Positions 9,785-21,040 of a DNA stretch of 64,000 nucleotides are shown here, in pieces; position 1 is the stretch's first letter; every line of letters starts with the position of its first letter. The position numbers were made by a program, and so were the translations under genes. The stretch is from Nephrocerus scutellatus (Eukaryota; Arthropoda; Insecta; Diptera; Pipunculidae), in contig OX352765.1 in assembly GCA_947095585.1 (NCBI GenBank), positions 94,076,965 through 94,140,964 on the forward strand, read 5' to 3'. Below the pieces are notes generated by a model, which saw nothing but the letters and a program-made list of their open reading frames with translations, did not search any database and was not told the DNA's origin.

Positions 9785-11679
9785 GTGAGTCAACAATGAA
9801 TAGTAAGAATCTAAAAAAGCCACTTATTAACATTTTCCAGAAACACAATGCAAAGGCAAATGGAAGGCTTTACGCGATCAATACTGTCGCGAACTGAAGC
9901 GATCGAAATTCGGTTCGAAAGCAAATATCAAATGGAAATATTTCAAGGAATTGGATTTTCTACGTCCATTTGCGCTTTCACGAAAGTAAGTGTATGTCGT
10001 TTAGTAGTTTTGTAGACAATTGAAAGTATTTTTCGGGGTTTTTTTTTGCATTTGCTTTCGATTGATTACCGTATTGTCTCTGTAGTTACAGACCCCGCAA
10101 TCTGCTGCAGCTCAGCAGCACCGATGCTGGTCAGTATGCAAACGTCAAAAACGAAGCGGCGTCATATTCTCCATGCGAATACCCTTCGACAGAAATTAAA
10201 ATTGAAAACCAATTGACAACTCAAACGGGGCACTTGAATGAGATGCATCAGCATCAAATGCACCAGGACAATAGCAATAACTGGAGTTATGTAACATCGA
10301 ATTCAAACAACAACAACAACGACACTCATCAGCAAACATCGGCGGATGACGTTCTCACATCTTTTGTGCAACAAATCGCACAAAATGGCAATGGTATTCC
10401 CATGGAGCATTCAAATGGGATAACCCATATCCAGCAGCAACAACAGTTACAACATCAACAGCAGCAACACCAGCAACAACAGCAACAACAGCAACAACAA
10501 CAGACAGAGGAGGAAGATGACGATCCAATTCACACGTTTCTGAACATCGAGAGCTATTTCGAGAAAGAGCTGATATCAATGATTCAGCTCGAGGATATAT
10601 TGTACAACAGTTTGCACCCCAGTTACCGGAATGTTAAAATGAAGCTGGAGGTTTGGGCGGAAATCGCTAGAAGGCTGAAGAAGACTGGTAAGTAACAGCG
10701 TTACATTGTGAAGTATCGCATTTTCCTTCAAAATTCTCTCTCTCTCTCTCTTTCAGTAAAACAGTGCCGACTCAAGTGGAAGGCGCTGCGTGATCAATAC
10801 ATACGCGAGCATAAACGTCTCAAAAGTCGACAGAACGCCGACTCGCTGCCGCGATGGAAGCACTATGATGCATTAAGTTTCTTGCAGAAATTCATTAGGC
10901 ACAAGTCAATGTAAGCATGTTGTTGAATTTTCAATTTAAAGGGCACATGACACTATTTGTCTGCTTGCAGTGAAAACACTAACCTACTGACATTGACCAA
11001 AGCAGAAATCGATGTCGATTTGGATGATCACATGACCTCATCATCACCCTCACCAGCTCCCGGACAGACCCACTCAATATCACCGCAACAACTCAATGAT
11101 GGTGTCACTGCTGCTTCTGTATCGGATCATAATCAACAGCAACAGCATCAACTACAGCAGCAGCAGCAGCTTCACGAAACTCCAAATGTAGGGAGTGACT
11201 GTGACGAGGGAATGGACATATCCAATTACATCATCGATGACGAGGACGAAGACCACAGCTCACAAAGGTTTCCGGAATTCCATCATCATCCAGTCGATGA
11301 GGACTTGCACGAGAGCACTTGCACATCGAAGGAGAAATGCTCCAATCAGGATTCGTCGCAATCGATGCAGCAACACGTCGAAGAATCCCATGGATTTTCG
11401 GAGTCGCAGTCGCAACATCACCACCAGCAGCAGGATCTGCATATAATGGCGGCTGCTGCTGCTGTTACTGCCACGACAAGTGTTGTAGCGACGCCTACCA
11501 ATGAAGATTCAGCGGCAGCATTTTCACTTGCTGCCAATTTCGCTGAGGATGATGAAGTCGGAGCATTTTTCCGCGCCGTAGCGATGAAAATACGCAACGC
11601 TAAGATGTCACCGGTGGCGTTTACAGATTTGCAAATTGACATCCTTCGCGTGATAAACGGGGCACTGAGAAATCACTAG
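9460..11679 (+). CDS. Double MADF-domain / BESS-motif nuclear protein (5 exons, 644 aa)
   Basis: Exons 9460-9784, 9841-9985, 10086-10687, 10757-10910 and 10971-11679 join in frame (1935 nt, stop TAG). All introns are short and GT-AG. MADF domain 1 is about residues 69-152 (VILISMVSQEQALYNPKHE, then CKGKWKALRDQYCRELKR and KWKYFKELDFL). A long Asn/Gln-rich spacer with uninterrupted CAA/CAG tracts follows. MADF domain 2 is about residues 318-408 (LISMIQLEDILYNSLHPSYR, then CRLKWKALRDQYIREHKR and WKHYDALSFL). The tail is Gln-, Asp/Glu-, His- and Ala-rich and ends with a BESS-like block, FFRAVAMKIRNAKMSP then LQIDILRVINGAL. MADF domains are Myb/SANT-like DNA-binding modules (Adf-1 family) and BESS mediates protein contacts, so it is probably a transcriptional regulator. 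The orthologue name is not recognised. The start ATG has an AAAAAATGG context. Confidence 0.9.
9841..9985 (+). CDS. MADF gene exon 2
   Basis: Acceptor TTTTCCAG ends at 9840. The exon encodes ETQCKGKWKALRDQYCREL through LDFLRPFALSRK, completing MADF domain 1. The donor is GTAAGT at 9986. Confidence 0.88.
10086..10687 (+). CDS. MADF gene exon 3
   Basis: Holds the Asn/Gln-rich spacer, with its longest glutamine run near 10430-10503, and the first half of MADF domain 2. Two acceptors six bases apart (TGTAG ending 10085, TTACAG ending 10091) both keep the frame. The donor is GTAAGT at 10688. Confidence 0.87.
10757..10910 (+). CDS. MADF gene exon 4
   Basis: Follows a (CT)n polypyrimidine tract ending TTTCAG. 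It encodes KQCRLKWKALRDQYIREHKR to QKFIRHKS, the second half of MADF domain 2. The donor is GTAAGC at 10911. Confidence 0.88.
10971..11679 (+). CDS. MADF gene exon 5 (terminal)
   Basis: Acceptor CTGCTTGCAG ends at 10970. The exon encodes an acidic, Gln/His-rich region, an alanine run (AAAAAVTATT) and the BESS-like C-terminus ending INGALRNH, then TAG. Confidence 0.88.
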
Positions 11680-12380
11680 ACCTCTCTCTGCCCATTGGTT
11701 TCATTGGTTACCCAGTCTTGATTCTTTCTCAATCGTGTCCATCCCATCGTTCGCGTTCACATCCTTCAATTCGTTTGCTTAAAACATACTCATCGCTACC
11801 TCACAAAAAAACGGTTTTTGAAATTTTATTTATTTATGTATTTCGAAACAGTCTCTGTATTATTATTTCAAAAAATTAACTCCAAAATGAATGCATGGGT
11901 GGGCGGTATTGATTACTAAACCATTTAGTAATCATCACAAAGAAGCTGCCCATCTGAATTATGGATTTATGTGTAGGCAGACGGCGTCGCTCGCTCACTG
12001 GGCTACTTTTTCGGATGTCAACCTTCATTTCTTCCCTTCTTCAGTACTTTTTTCATATTCGTGTTTTTTCTTTCGCCTCTTTCTCTATTTTGTTACGAAT
12101 TTAAAGAAAATCTATGTTCATGGTACAATGCCAGAGTAAATTTAATTTAAAGAAAATAACAGCCAAGCTACACTCGTGTGTATGTTTGCATGTATGTAAG
12201 ATTGAGCATAATATAATACCAATATTTTTGTCTAAGTTATAAAGTAGCTGAGTTTTAATTTTTAATTTACTACGCATTGGAATAAAGTAAGCATCGAAGC
12301 TGTTTAGAGGTTTCATAGCTTGAGATAGTTTTTCGTCTTTAAGGCACATGGATGGCATCTTTTATTGAATTCAATTTAAG
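11680..12380 (+). other. 3' UTR / spacer after the MADF gene
   Basis: AT-rich and non-coding. A candidate poly(A) signal AATAAA lies at 12281-12286. Chance ORFs here on both strands show no domain. Confidence 0.5.
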
Positions 12381-12399
12381 TTTTCCAATGTTACCATAA

Positions 12400-12690
12400 T
12401 CAATGATAAATCCTGCTCTTTTATCCGATGTGCAGTAGGATTTCGTAAAAGTCGCTCTTTAGGTGAACTCATGACGTACATGACTCATTGTTGGGAGCGA
12501 AATATTGAAAATCTAGGTGAATTAAGCGTCGTATCCCTGGACATTTCAAAGGCTTTTGATCGAGTGCGGCATGATTGTCTTATAAATAAGATTCGTTCGC
12601 TTAACTTACACACCTCTCTCATTGCATTGATTGATTGACGATTATTTATGAAACCGGAACAGTAGCTAGTCGATTCCCTGTCCCAAATAT
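12400..12690 (+). mobile_element. Jockey/CR1-like LINE RT fragment
   Basis: A continuous stretch reads VGFRKSRSLGELMTYMTHCW, then VVSLDISKAFDRVRHDCLI. These are RT motifs 1-3, including the first catalytic Asp (D-I-S-K-A-F-D). A stop follows near 12637, after which the frame is lost. The same motif style recurs at about 19.6 kb (minus) and 37.8 kb (plus), so one LINE family seeded all three. Confidence 0.78.
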
Positions 12691-14990
12691 AATGCTGACA
12701 TAACAGCAATTCAGGAGATGCGGTGGACGAGGAATGGTGTCTTACAAAAATCGGAAACCCACCGTTATCTGCTTTAAAGCAGTAAATGGTCGGCTATGCA
12801 TCCTTTGCGAGCGGGGCTGATTTAGAAACATAAGCCTTATAAACGTTCACGCACTTACAAAGGATTTCCCAGATAATGAAAAGGAAGAATTCTTTGAATC
12901 AGTCGAACGGGAAATCCATGCATGCACTCAGTTTATGTAACAATCATTCTGGGGGATATAAATGCAAAAATGAGTAGAGAACATTGGCACCTATAGCTAA
13001 CACGAGATCACTAATGACAATGGACAACGAGTGGCAGCAAGCAATAATTTCGTCGTTGCGAGTACAAGGTTTGCGCGTCAAAATATCCACAAGGGCACCT
13101 GGGTAACTCCTGATGGAGCCATTTGCAACCAGATAGACCACGTGTTGATAGACCACCGCCACAACACGAATCTCGAATCACGATCATAATCACGATTCAC
13201 GAAAGACTGCATCTGCCCTAAATGCAGGGAGAATAAGTCATGGGGCTGAGATGTCGTGCGTAGAAGTAATGCAACAATCTCATAGAACGCGGGCACACGA
13301 AGATGAATATAAAGAGCTTAGAAGACATGAAAAAAAAAAAACAGTTGACCGTCGAAAGAAAGCAGAACAGTACAGAGAGCGAGGAAGTTCTACCAAAGAG
13401 TCCGCGGTATCACGCAATATACACCGCGTTGCACATACTGCAGAGATAATCTGATCGCCGATCTAAAAGGCATCTTAGAGCGATGGGAAGAGCACTTTCA
13501 TGAGTTGCTAAATGGCCAGCTAACTGAGTAATGATCGAAGACCACACTGTGCTGCCGCCAGCAAGCATAGACTAAGTTAGCAGAGCGATAAATCGGCTCA
13601 AAAATATTAAGTTACGGGGTCAGAGTGTATTCCAGCGGAGCTGATTAAAACATGAGGCCCCGCAATACACCAAGCAATTCATGAAGTAATAGTGCAAGTA
13701 TGGACGGAAGAAGCGATGCCAGAAGATTGGCGAAGAGGTATCCTGCAGCAATTATCGTGGTATAACGTTGTTGAGTACCGCGTATAAGGTTTTATCCTCT
13801 ATCCTACAAGACTGGATATCCCCATACGCTAAAGTCATCATTGGTCCATACCAGTGTGGCTTCATCCCAGGCAAATCAACAACTGATCAGATTTACACCC
13901 TTAAGCAGGTGATGGAAAAATGTCTAGAGTTTCAAAACTCAACTCTTTTTATAGACTTTAAAGCCAGCCGCCTATGATAGCATAGCCAGAGTAGAACTTT
14001 ATAAAGCCATGAGAGAATTCGGCATCCTAAATAACCTGACACGACTATGTAGGTTGCCCATGACCAATGTTAAAAGCTAAGTAAAAATATTCAGATCACT
14101 CTCAAGCCCATTCAACATCTATAACGGGCTCCGGCAAATGGATGGACTGGCTTGCGTCCTATTTAATCTGGCGTTGGGGAAAGTGATCCGAGACTCTAAC
14201 GTAACGGCGAGAGGAACAATCCTCATTCAGATACTGGCATACGCAGACGATATTGACATCGTTGGTAGAAACCGAAGAGCTGTACAGGAAGCTTTCATCC
14301 AGATCGAGAAGGCGGCAAATGGCAAATGAGAACAAAACAAAGAACATGGTGGCCACGTCTGCGAGTAGAAGATCCATTATTGGTCCCGCAGTGGAGCGCA
14401 AATTTGAAGAAGTGGAATCCTTTAACTATATCCGGTCAACTGTAGCAGCAGATAGCAGCATGGAACCAGAAATAAGCGCATGGTTGCTCAAAGCCAACAA
14501 ACTTTACTTTAGTCTGTCAAGACTCTTCTAATCCAGAAACTTAACCATAACATCCAAGATGCTTACTTACATGTGGATCCGAGACTTGGGTGCTTAGTCA
14601 AAAGCGTTTTGACCTCTTAGACGCATTCGAGAGAACGGTCTTACGGTTAATTGTTGGCCCCGTATGTAAGGAAGGACTATTCCGGAAGCTCTATAATGAT
14701 GAGATCTACGAGCGTTACCACGATGTCGACATCGTGAAGAGAATTAAGCTCGGTAGGTTCCGGGCGGCAGGACACCTAACTCGCATGAGCGAAGAGAATC
14801 CTGCTCGGAAAGTCCTTTGCGGTAGGTTTTATGGAACACTACAGCGAGCCCGGCCGGCTCGAATCGGGACTTGTGCAAAGATGTTTTGCGGGAGGCCAGG
14901 ACCGGACACCGGTTGTAGTACCAAATATAATGATGGAGTCATATGGTTGAAATTGCTCCAGGCGTTCCAGAGTTATGCTTGCACGTGTAT
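12690..14990 (+). mobile_element. RTE-like LINE, degenerate copy with endonuclease and RT
   Basis: Order along + strand: endonuclease start ITAIQEMRWTRNG (about 12698); endonuclease core ILGDINAKMS, TNDNGQRVAASNNFVVAST and NQIDHVLIDHRH (about 12948-13160); RT with ILYPTRLDIP, YQCGFIPGKSTTDQIYTLKQ (about 13850-13910), LFNLALGKVIRD, the catalytic ILAYADDIDIVGRN (about 14230-14272), the thumb FEEVESFNYI, and the tail GPVCKEGLFRKLYNDEIYER then RFRAAGHLTRMSEENPARKV. Many stops and frameshifts. The tail CCGGTTGTAG then CCAAATATAATGATG near 14909-14936 is the family 3' end. Clade assignment is inferred. Confidence 0.82.
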
Positions 14991-15049
14991 TGTTAAATTA
15001 ATTCCTACTTTAATATAAAAAACGTTAACTCCGCCTTGTTACGATGGTA

Positions 15050-15960
15050 ATATGACGGTCCAAGCCCGGGTTAAGGAGGATGATTTGAGGCAACGGATTT
15101 GTCCTATCCTCAGTAAAAGCTATTCCTAGTTTAAGCTGAAACACTGTACGCCGATGGATGTATGGCTAAGAGGAAACTTTGCCGGTAGTATGCGGACTCC
15201 GAATACCTGGTGACCTTCGGTTTTATTTAGGTAGAAATATTGGACCGGGTAAACTGGTGCAATGGTGTTCCGGCACTGGACGCTAGAGGTCTGCTCTGGT
15301 TCACAGATGGATAAAGGATGGAAACTGTAGTTGGAGCAGGTGTCTTTGGACCCAACACCAAAGTCTCGATACCAATTGGAATGAGTTCCACGGTTTTCCT
15401 GGCGGAACTCCATGTCCTTGACATCTGCGCCGGGATTAGCCTTAATGAAGAAATTAAAGCCCCTATAAATATATCTTTTCAGGTAGCCAGACAGCACTTA
15501 GAGCCCTGTCGTCCAATTTGATGGACTCGATATTAGTCAAAAATTGTTACGATGCACTGGAATCTCTTGCCACTCGGTTGGGCCCTGGTCATCGGGGAAT
15601 TGCAGGTAAAGGATCTGCAGATGAACTATCTAAGGCTGGCTCGGAATCTGCGTTCATAGGACCTGAACTCTACTGTGGTGTCAACTAGGCCGCCACAGCA
15701 CTGATAAATTTTTGGGAACACAAACTTCGTCTGGCCCACTGGGTAAGCGTCCCGGGGCTTAGGAAATCCAAACAATAAATCAGGCCCTTTTCCTATACAC
15801 GGAAATTCTTAACTTTAATAGAGATAGCATTAGGAAGCTGTGAGCTTTCTTACTAATTAATTGTGGGTTACGATATCAGAGACAGAATGTAGGTTCTGCT
15901 CGGAGGATGATGAGTCATCGTTACTTTGGTTAAGGAGACGCATCTTTCACAAGGAAATAT
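15050..15960 (+). mobile_element. R1/LOA-like LINE fragment (RNase H and C-terminal zinc finger)
   Basis: Frames near 15320-15530 read VGAGVFGPNTKVSIPIGMSS, then TVFLAELHVLDICAGI. This is the RNase H middle, with its catalytic Glu in AEL. About 15580-15660 reads LGPGHRGIAGKGSADELSKA, the last RNase H block. About 15875-15925 reads ETECRFCSEDDESS, the start of a terminal C-x2-C finger. The frame breaks at least twice. Confidence 0.74.
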
Positions 15961-16129
15961 GCTCGACAGCGGAGTTGAGAAACTCAGAAAGATCAGTGAG
16001 TGAGGGATGCGTCAGTGGGCGGGTGTTAACTTGGGTCGGGGTCAGTGGGATGGGGTCATAATCCGGGTATTAGTATATATATATATATTGTTAAGTTCGT
16101 TTTATTGTCATTAATGTGCAACCCCTGGT

Positions 16130-16300
16130 TTAGTGCCACCCGATCGATCTGGATGAAAGCTTCTTGTACAGCTATTCGGTTCCTATCATTGTTCCTTTTG
16201 CCGTTTCATCAGAGTATAGACGGTACTCAAGAACCATATTCCACGATAATTGCTGCACATTGGGACATCTCCTTTCTTATGTATGCGGCACAGGAGCCTC
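16130..16300 (-). mobile_element. Rearranged RTE-like LINE fragment
   Basis: TCTTGTACAGCTATTCGGTT and then CCACGATAATTGCTGCACAT / GACATCTCCTTTCTTATGT resemble parts of the RTE-like copy at 52.0-52.2 kb in the same orientation. Here the intervening sequence is deleted. Confidence 0.5.
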
Positions 16301-16419
16301 TAATTCCTCAGTCAGCAAACCATTTATTGTCTTATGGTCTTGGACTTGGTCTTAAAGTTCTACGTAATACAGAACAAAATGCAAGCGTGGAAAACCTTTT
16401 TGACTTTCCCATTTAATTG

Positions 16420-19070
16420 TCTAGAGAGCTAGACTGTCCAGGTTTTAGTTAAAGTTACAGCTCAAATGTTAATATGGATTTCAGAAACAATTCTTTGTCT
16501 TCTCTAAGCACTCGATTGCGAACTTCACGCTATCCTGAAGAAAAAAATCCATACATAGCATCGAGTAGAATCTCATTTAAAAATTATTCACTCCCGAATC
16601 CATGTGGTGTTGTTCCAAGCGGATTATTTCAAGTTCGTTACCTTCCGACGAATTGATACCCACATCAGCGCACTTGACAAACGACCATCGAGCTATATGG
16701 AACAGCGTATAAGAAACAAGGGCGCAACGGGAAAAAAGGAGCAGATTTACCATAAATTCCAATTGAAATCGGAATTGTTAATGTTGTGCAGCCAAGTTCC
16801 AACCTCGGACAATGCATAGGAATCAAGGAAAGCCGCGGTATAAAATGCAAATGTCCTCACACTCTGGTTGAGGAAAGAAATTATACGCGAAGTACGCTGT
16901 TCGCTGGTGGTCGTCGTCCTTCATTGCTAACCGCACAAAACGACAGTGTCCTCTCTCCTCCGTAAATCAAACCGCTCTCGTCACCAGGACATTCAGTCTG
17001 AGCAAATATTTAATTAACGAATTATGACCGCAATGGCGGTGATACGGACGCGCTGCACAAAAGTACACGCCAATCAAAAAAATCAACAGTCGCAGGATAT
17101 TTTGCCGCTCCAACCCGCTACGCTGTGAAAACATCAGGAGATGTGTCCTTTGTGTACCTCCTGTACATTTCACAATTCCTTGCGCCCACGGGGAAAAAAT
17201 GCTAATTTTGCATTAATTTCGTCGTTTTGATCCAACTTTGGCGGATACGGCGGCTATGCACCGCTCGCTGCCACTTTGTTGCGAACTTAAAATTAAATTC
17301 TCAACAAGGAACAAGGATGTACTCTTAACTTTTGTTCTTGTGATCTTTTTGATTGAAGACAAAAAGGAAAAGAAAACGGTTGTTTGTCCCTGGTAGATCG
17401 GCGTTCTCCTGTTGGCCATTAACAAGGTGAAAGGACTTCAAGGATCATAGATTACCAAAAAGAGCGTATTTGATAAACGAGTCGTCGCGCATATTGCGTG
17501 CTTCAGTACACATTGTCCGCTATGTGTGAGTGCGCCCTCTGCACTTTTTGCACCCACCCACACTGCAGTAGGCCAAGGCGCAAGCATCAGAGCGGCGGTA
17601 ATCACTTGCCGCTTCAAATAAGCGATGAGTTTGATGCTTCGTTGGGTCGTCTTCATCTCCATCCGACGGAATACAGAACAGAATGCAAGCCAATGGAAAG
17701 AGAGATAGACGGTTAGAGTGTGCGAGACCTAGAGAGGGGGGCCCCTCCTAAATAAGCCAAGTACGAAGCTATTCAACGAAAGCGCACCCACTTGACAAAC
17801 TGGAAAAGACTTGCAGAGCAATAGAGTTCCTTATATAAATGCAGGAAGAAGGATGTTTTAGAATTATATCTACGGAGGCATTTATCACTTGGCCACGGTC
17901 CAATTGTGTCCATCCACTCGTGCAAAGGCTTTCCTCTGATGCGTAGGAATACAAAATTGTGTCCTTATTCTACTGCACCAATTCCCAGCATACCGTCACT
18001 CTTATGATGCTCTTTTATAAGGCCAGCTCTAACTCCCGTCTCATCACCAGTCTTCTAAGTGTTAATTTTTTCTTTTCTCCTGCTCCATCTTCCTCTTCTT
18101 TTTTTATTTATTCTGCGTATCCACCTTTTCACCTGAAAAGCATCACTTTTCCCACCCTTCTTGTGGGCAGGCGAACGAACCACTTATCGAACGTTTCTTA
18201 GCTCATAGTCATCCCGCTCCACTATGATACTGATGTTCGGATGAGTTCGGATGATGATGAGCTCCTGACGAAGACGACGACGATACCAGTGGCAGTGCAC
18301 ACTTAAAGGTGCGCTAATTGTAAGGGAAGCAGACATCGCTTCGGCTGCTAATTTCATTACGGTTGACTTTGATGCTCCTCTCTGTTTGTTGGTTGCGCTC
18401 GGAGAGCGGAAAATTCATCAAGAAGACAAAGCTCCTTGAAAACGAGCTAGCGAGCGAGCGCGCCCCACTGAACCGCATGAAATGTATCATAATTTTGAGT
18501 GTTTTTTTTTCTTTTTTTCACTTTTTGTTCCCCATCTGAGGGGTGCGAATGGCGTGCAAATCGGCGGCTTTAAATTGCTCAGATGTTCATCAGATAAAGA
18601 CAAACGACCCTTAAACGGTTGCACAGCGGCGTTATTGAATCGCAACCGCTACCGCCAAAGGGAGAGGAACTTTTGTATCCGAGACTTTATTTAATTTTCT
18701 TGGCCTCTTTGAAGAGGTCCTGTGATTATCATACCTCTGCATTCCTGGTGGATATAGGATGGTTCATATTTTTTTATTCTTTTTTATGGCGTTTGGTAGT
18801 GGACCGCGTGGACGAATCACCTTCTGTTAATACGATTTGTATATTTTCCTTCATCCTTAGAAGATATTAGTCAGCTCGTCAAAATAAGTGAACGCTGCGG
18901 AAATATTTGTGTTTTCTCTCCTTCTGGGTAAGGATTTTTGCACCCTACACTAGAAGAGTATTATGTATCTATGTCTATCTATTATATCGTAAAAAGATAA
19001 ATGTTAAAATGGAATGTCAGTAATCCGAATGTCTTGGTTTTCAAATTAGCTTTGAATCTCCATCAATAGA
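16420..19070. other. No supported gene
   Basis: About 2.6 kb with short ORFs of no recognisable family on both strands. Some stretches (17.5 kb, 18.3-18.7 kb) are less AT-rich, but I see no domain or credible splice pattern. Confidence 0.45.
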
Positions 19071-19073
19071 GTA

Positions 19074-19923
19074 CGAGGGTGGGCTGAAAAGTAATCGGCC
19101 TAGCCAAGAAAACATAGATTTTTTTGACAAACCTCAATTTATTTCTCAACATAGTTTCCTTTTAGGTTTACGAACACTTCGTCCAAGGATGCTCTAATTT
19201 CTTTAACGCTTAGCACAGCGTGGGCTTAGAAAATAAGGGAGATGTCTACCCACATGTGTCTTAATTGTCTGCAGATCATACAAATGCCGAAACACAGAGT
19301 TGGGCAATTCATTCCACATAATTATTGAGTGTCTGAAAAAGGAACCTCTGAATTATTTGGTACGTCTGAGGATAGGAAAGAGTGTTTGAAACAATACAGA
19401 ACCTTGGGGAACACCAGCGTTTATGCGGTGAACATTGGACTTAAAATCGGTTAATATACGACCTGCATTGAACGGTCAGAAAAGTAGTTACTAGTCCAAT
19501 CAGAATAGGCATTCATTTTCGACAAAGGAGCTTGATCCCAGACACCTTGGAAATATCGTGTGCAACAACTTTGCTTTCAACAAATTTCTGAATAGACTGC
19601 TTTCACTTTTCAGTGAGATAAGCCATCAGATCACCTAAAGAACGTTGCTGACGAAAACAGTACTGCTGGTCGCAAAGGATTTCACGTGATTCGAGTTTGT
19701 TGACGACTGAAAGGAAATGCAGCAACCATATTGTGGCAGTGAGCTTCCTCATTCGCAGGTATTCACGCAATATATTCTCCACTCGTTCACGTGAGATGCC
19801 TACAGCCTCAATGGCTGTCGAACATAATTTGAAAGTTACAAAGTTAGTTTAAGAAGAACAACGCATTGTTTTGATGGTGGAGCTAGGCTATCTTTTGCCA
19901 AGACCATTTTCAGCCTACCCTCG
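19074..19923 (-). mobile_element. mariner-like DNA transposon, interrupted
   Basis: TIRs CGAGGGTGGGCTGAAAAG (left) and, reverse-complemented, CGAGGGTAGGCTGAAAA (right) face each other 850 bp apart. Each end is flanked by TA (19072-19073 and 19924-19925), the mariner/Tc1 target-site duplication. On the minus strand the right end encodes a transposase helix-turn-helix piece (EAVGISRERVENILREYLRM, about 19740-19810). The left end encodes the C-terminus LDEVFVNLKGNYVEK (about 19145-19190). The transposase middle is replaced by LINE sequence, so the element is dead. Confidence 0.85.
19225..19700 (-). mobile_element. LINE RT fragment nested in the mariner
   Basis: Minus-strand frames read QQYCFRQQRSLGDLMAYLTE, SKVVAHDISKVSG (motif with catalytic Asp), LVTTFLTVQCRSYINRF and INAGVPQGSVLF (RT motif B, about 19385-19430). 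The family is close to the fragments at 12.4 and 37.8 kb. Exact ends are not defined. Confidence 0.74.
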
Positions 19924-19929
19924 TATGTG

Positions 19930-21040
19930 GAATACTAACTCCTCACTTGTAGTACCCTAACAAAGCATATTTTCCATTTAACTTCAGTGTAGACTACCAA
20001 ACACCCCACCCCCTGGCTTTCATTTGGAATCCTTATGCAATGTTTATCACCAAAGAAATTTGCATTTCATTTGTGGACTTATTCCATAGGTACCACGCCC
20101 ATACAATGTCCAACTCAAATTTCCACTGAACTGTATATACTTTAATATACTTGTTCTCGTATATATGTATGTGTTTTTTTAATGTTTCCAGGCTCTTCAT
20201 CTTATGTCTTCCCCTCTAAAGTTCATCCAACCTAATTCGACTGTCCATTTGCACTTTTAAGCTCTGATGCTCAGATGGAAATCTCTGAAATGAGACCAAA
20301 AGTAATTTGAAAAAAAAAAAAAGAAGAAATTTGATCAGCGAAGGATGAGGAACCAGGCACCGTCCTTGGTTAGGTGGCTTCTTTCTTAATTTTAATTAAT
20401 TCTTTTTCGTTTAATTTAATTCTGTGCAATGTGAAGATGCTGATGAAATGGAGTGTGCGGTAATGCGGGGGATTTGTTGACTCGCTTGCTGATTATGGGG
20501 TGATGAAGTGAGCGAGAGGTGATTATCTCGAGAATCAACGTGTGGCGTTAATTCAGAGGCAAACAGTTTTTATTTTCAGTACTCGTTGTAATGGAGTGTG
20601 GAGCAGAAGGTAATGGACCAACGTGGATAGCTGGTAATGTGAAAAATGTAATCTGCTGCTGTCCAGATGTTGAGATTGAATTTTTGCTTACGCAGAGTAA
20701 CTTCCAACTTTTCAAAAACTTCAATAAAATTTGCATCAACGTGATGCTTGTTGTGATCCAATATTAGGATACAAGTGTAGCTGCAGCCCGTCATACGAAT
20801 AAACGGGAGCCTAGTAAACCTCAATTTCGAGAGTTTTGTCATGTCTTTGACATAACTTCATGATTGACACAAATGTCGTTTGTCATAACTTCATTTACGA
20901 TTCCCACTCACTCACATGCTACAAAGTATATGGTTTGTGTCTTTGTTTGTGATGATGTTCTGTTAAAATGTCTCTGCTAAAATTTGTGAATAACTGAATC
21001 TCATCACAGTTTTGAAATCACTTTGTGTGTCAGGGACATA
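19930..21040. other. No supported gene
   Basis: AT-rich spacer. Short ORFs near 20.5-20.85 kb on the minus strand show no recognisable domain. Confidence 0.45.

Noticed and set aside
10355..11642. ORFs antisense to or out of frame with the MADF gene
   Set aside because: Generated by CAG/CAA-rich coding sequence read in other frames.
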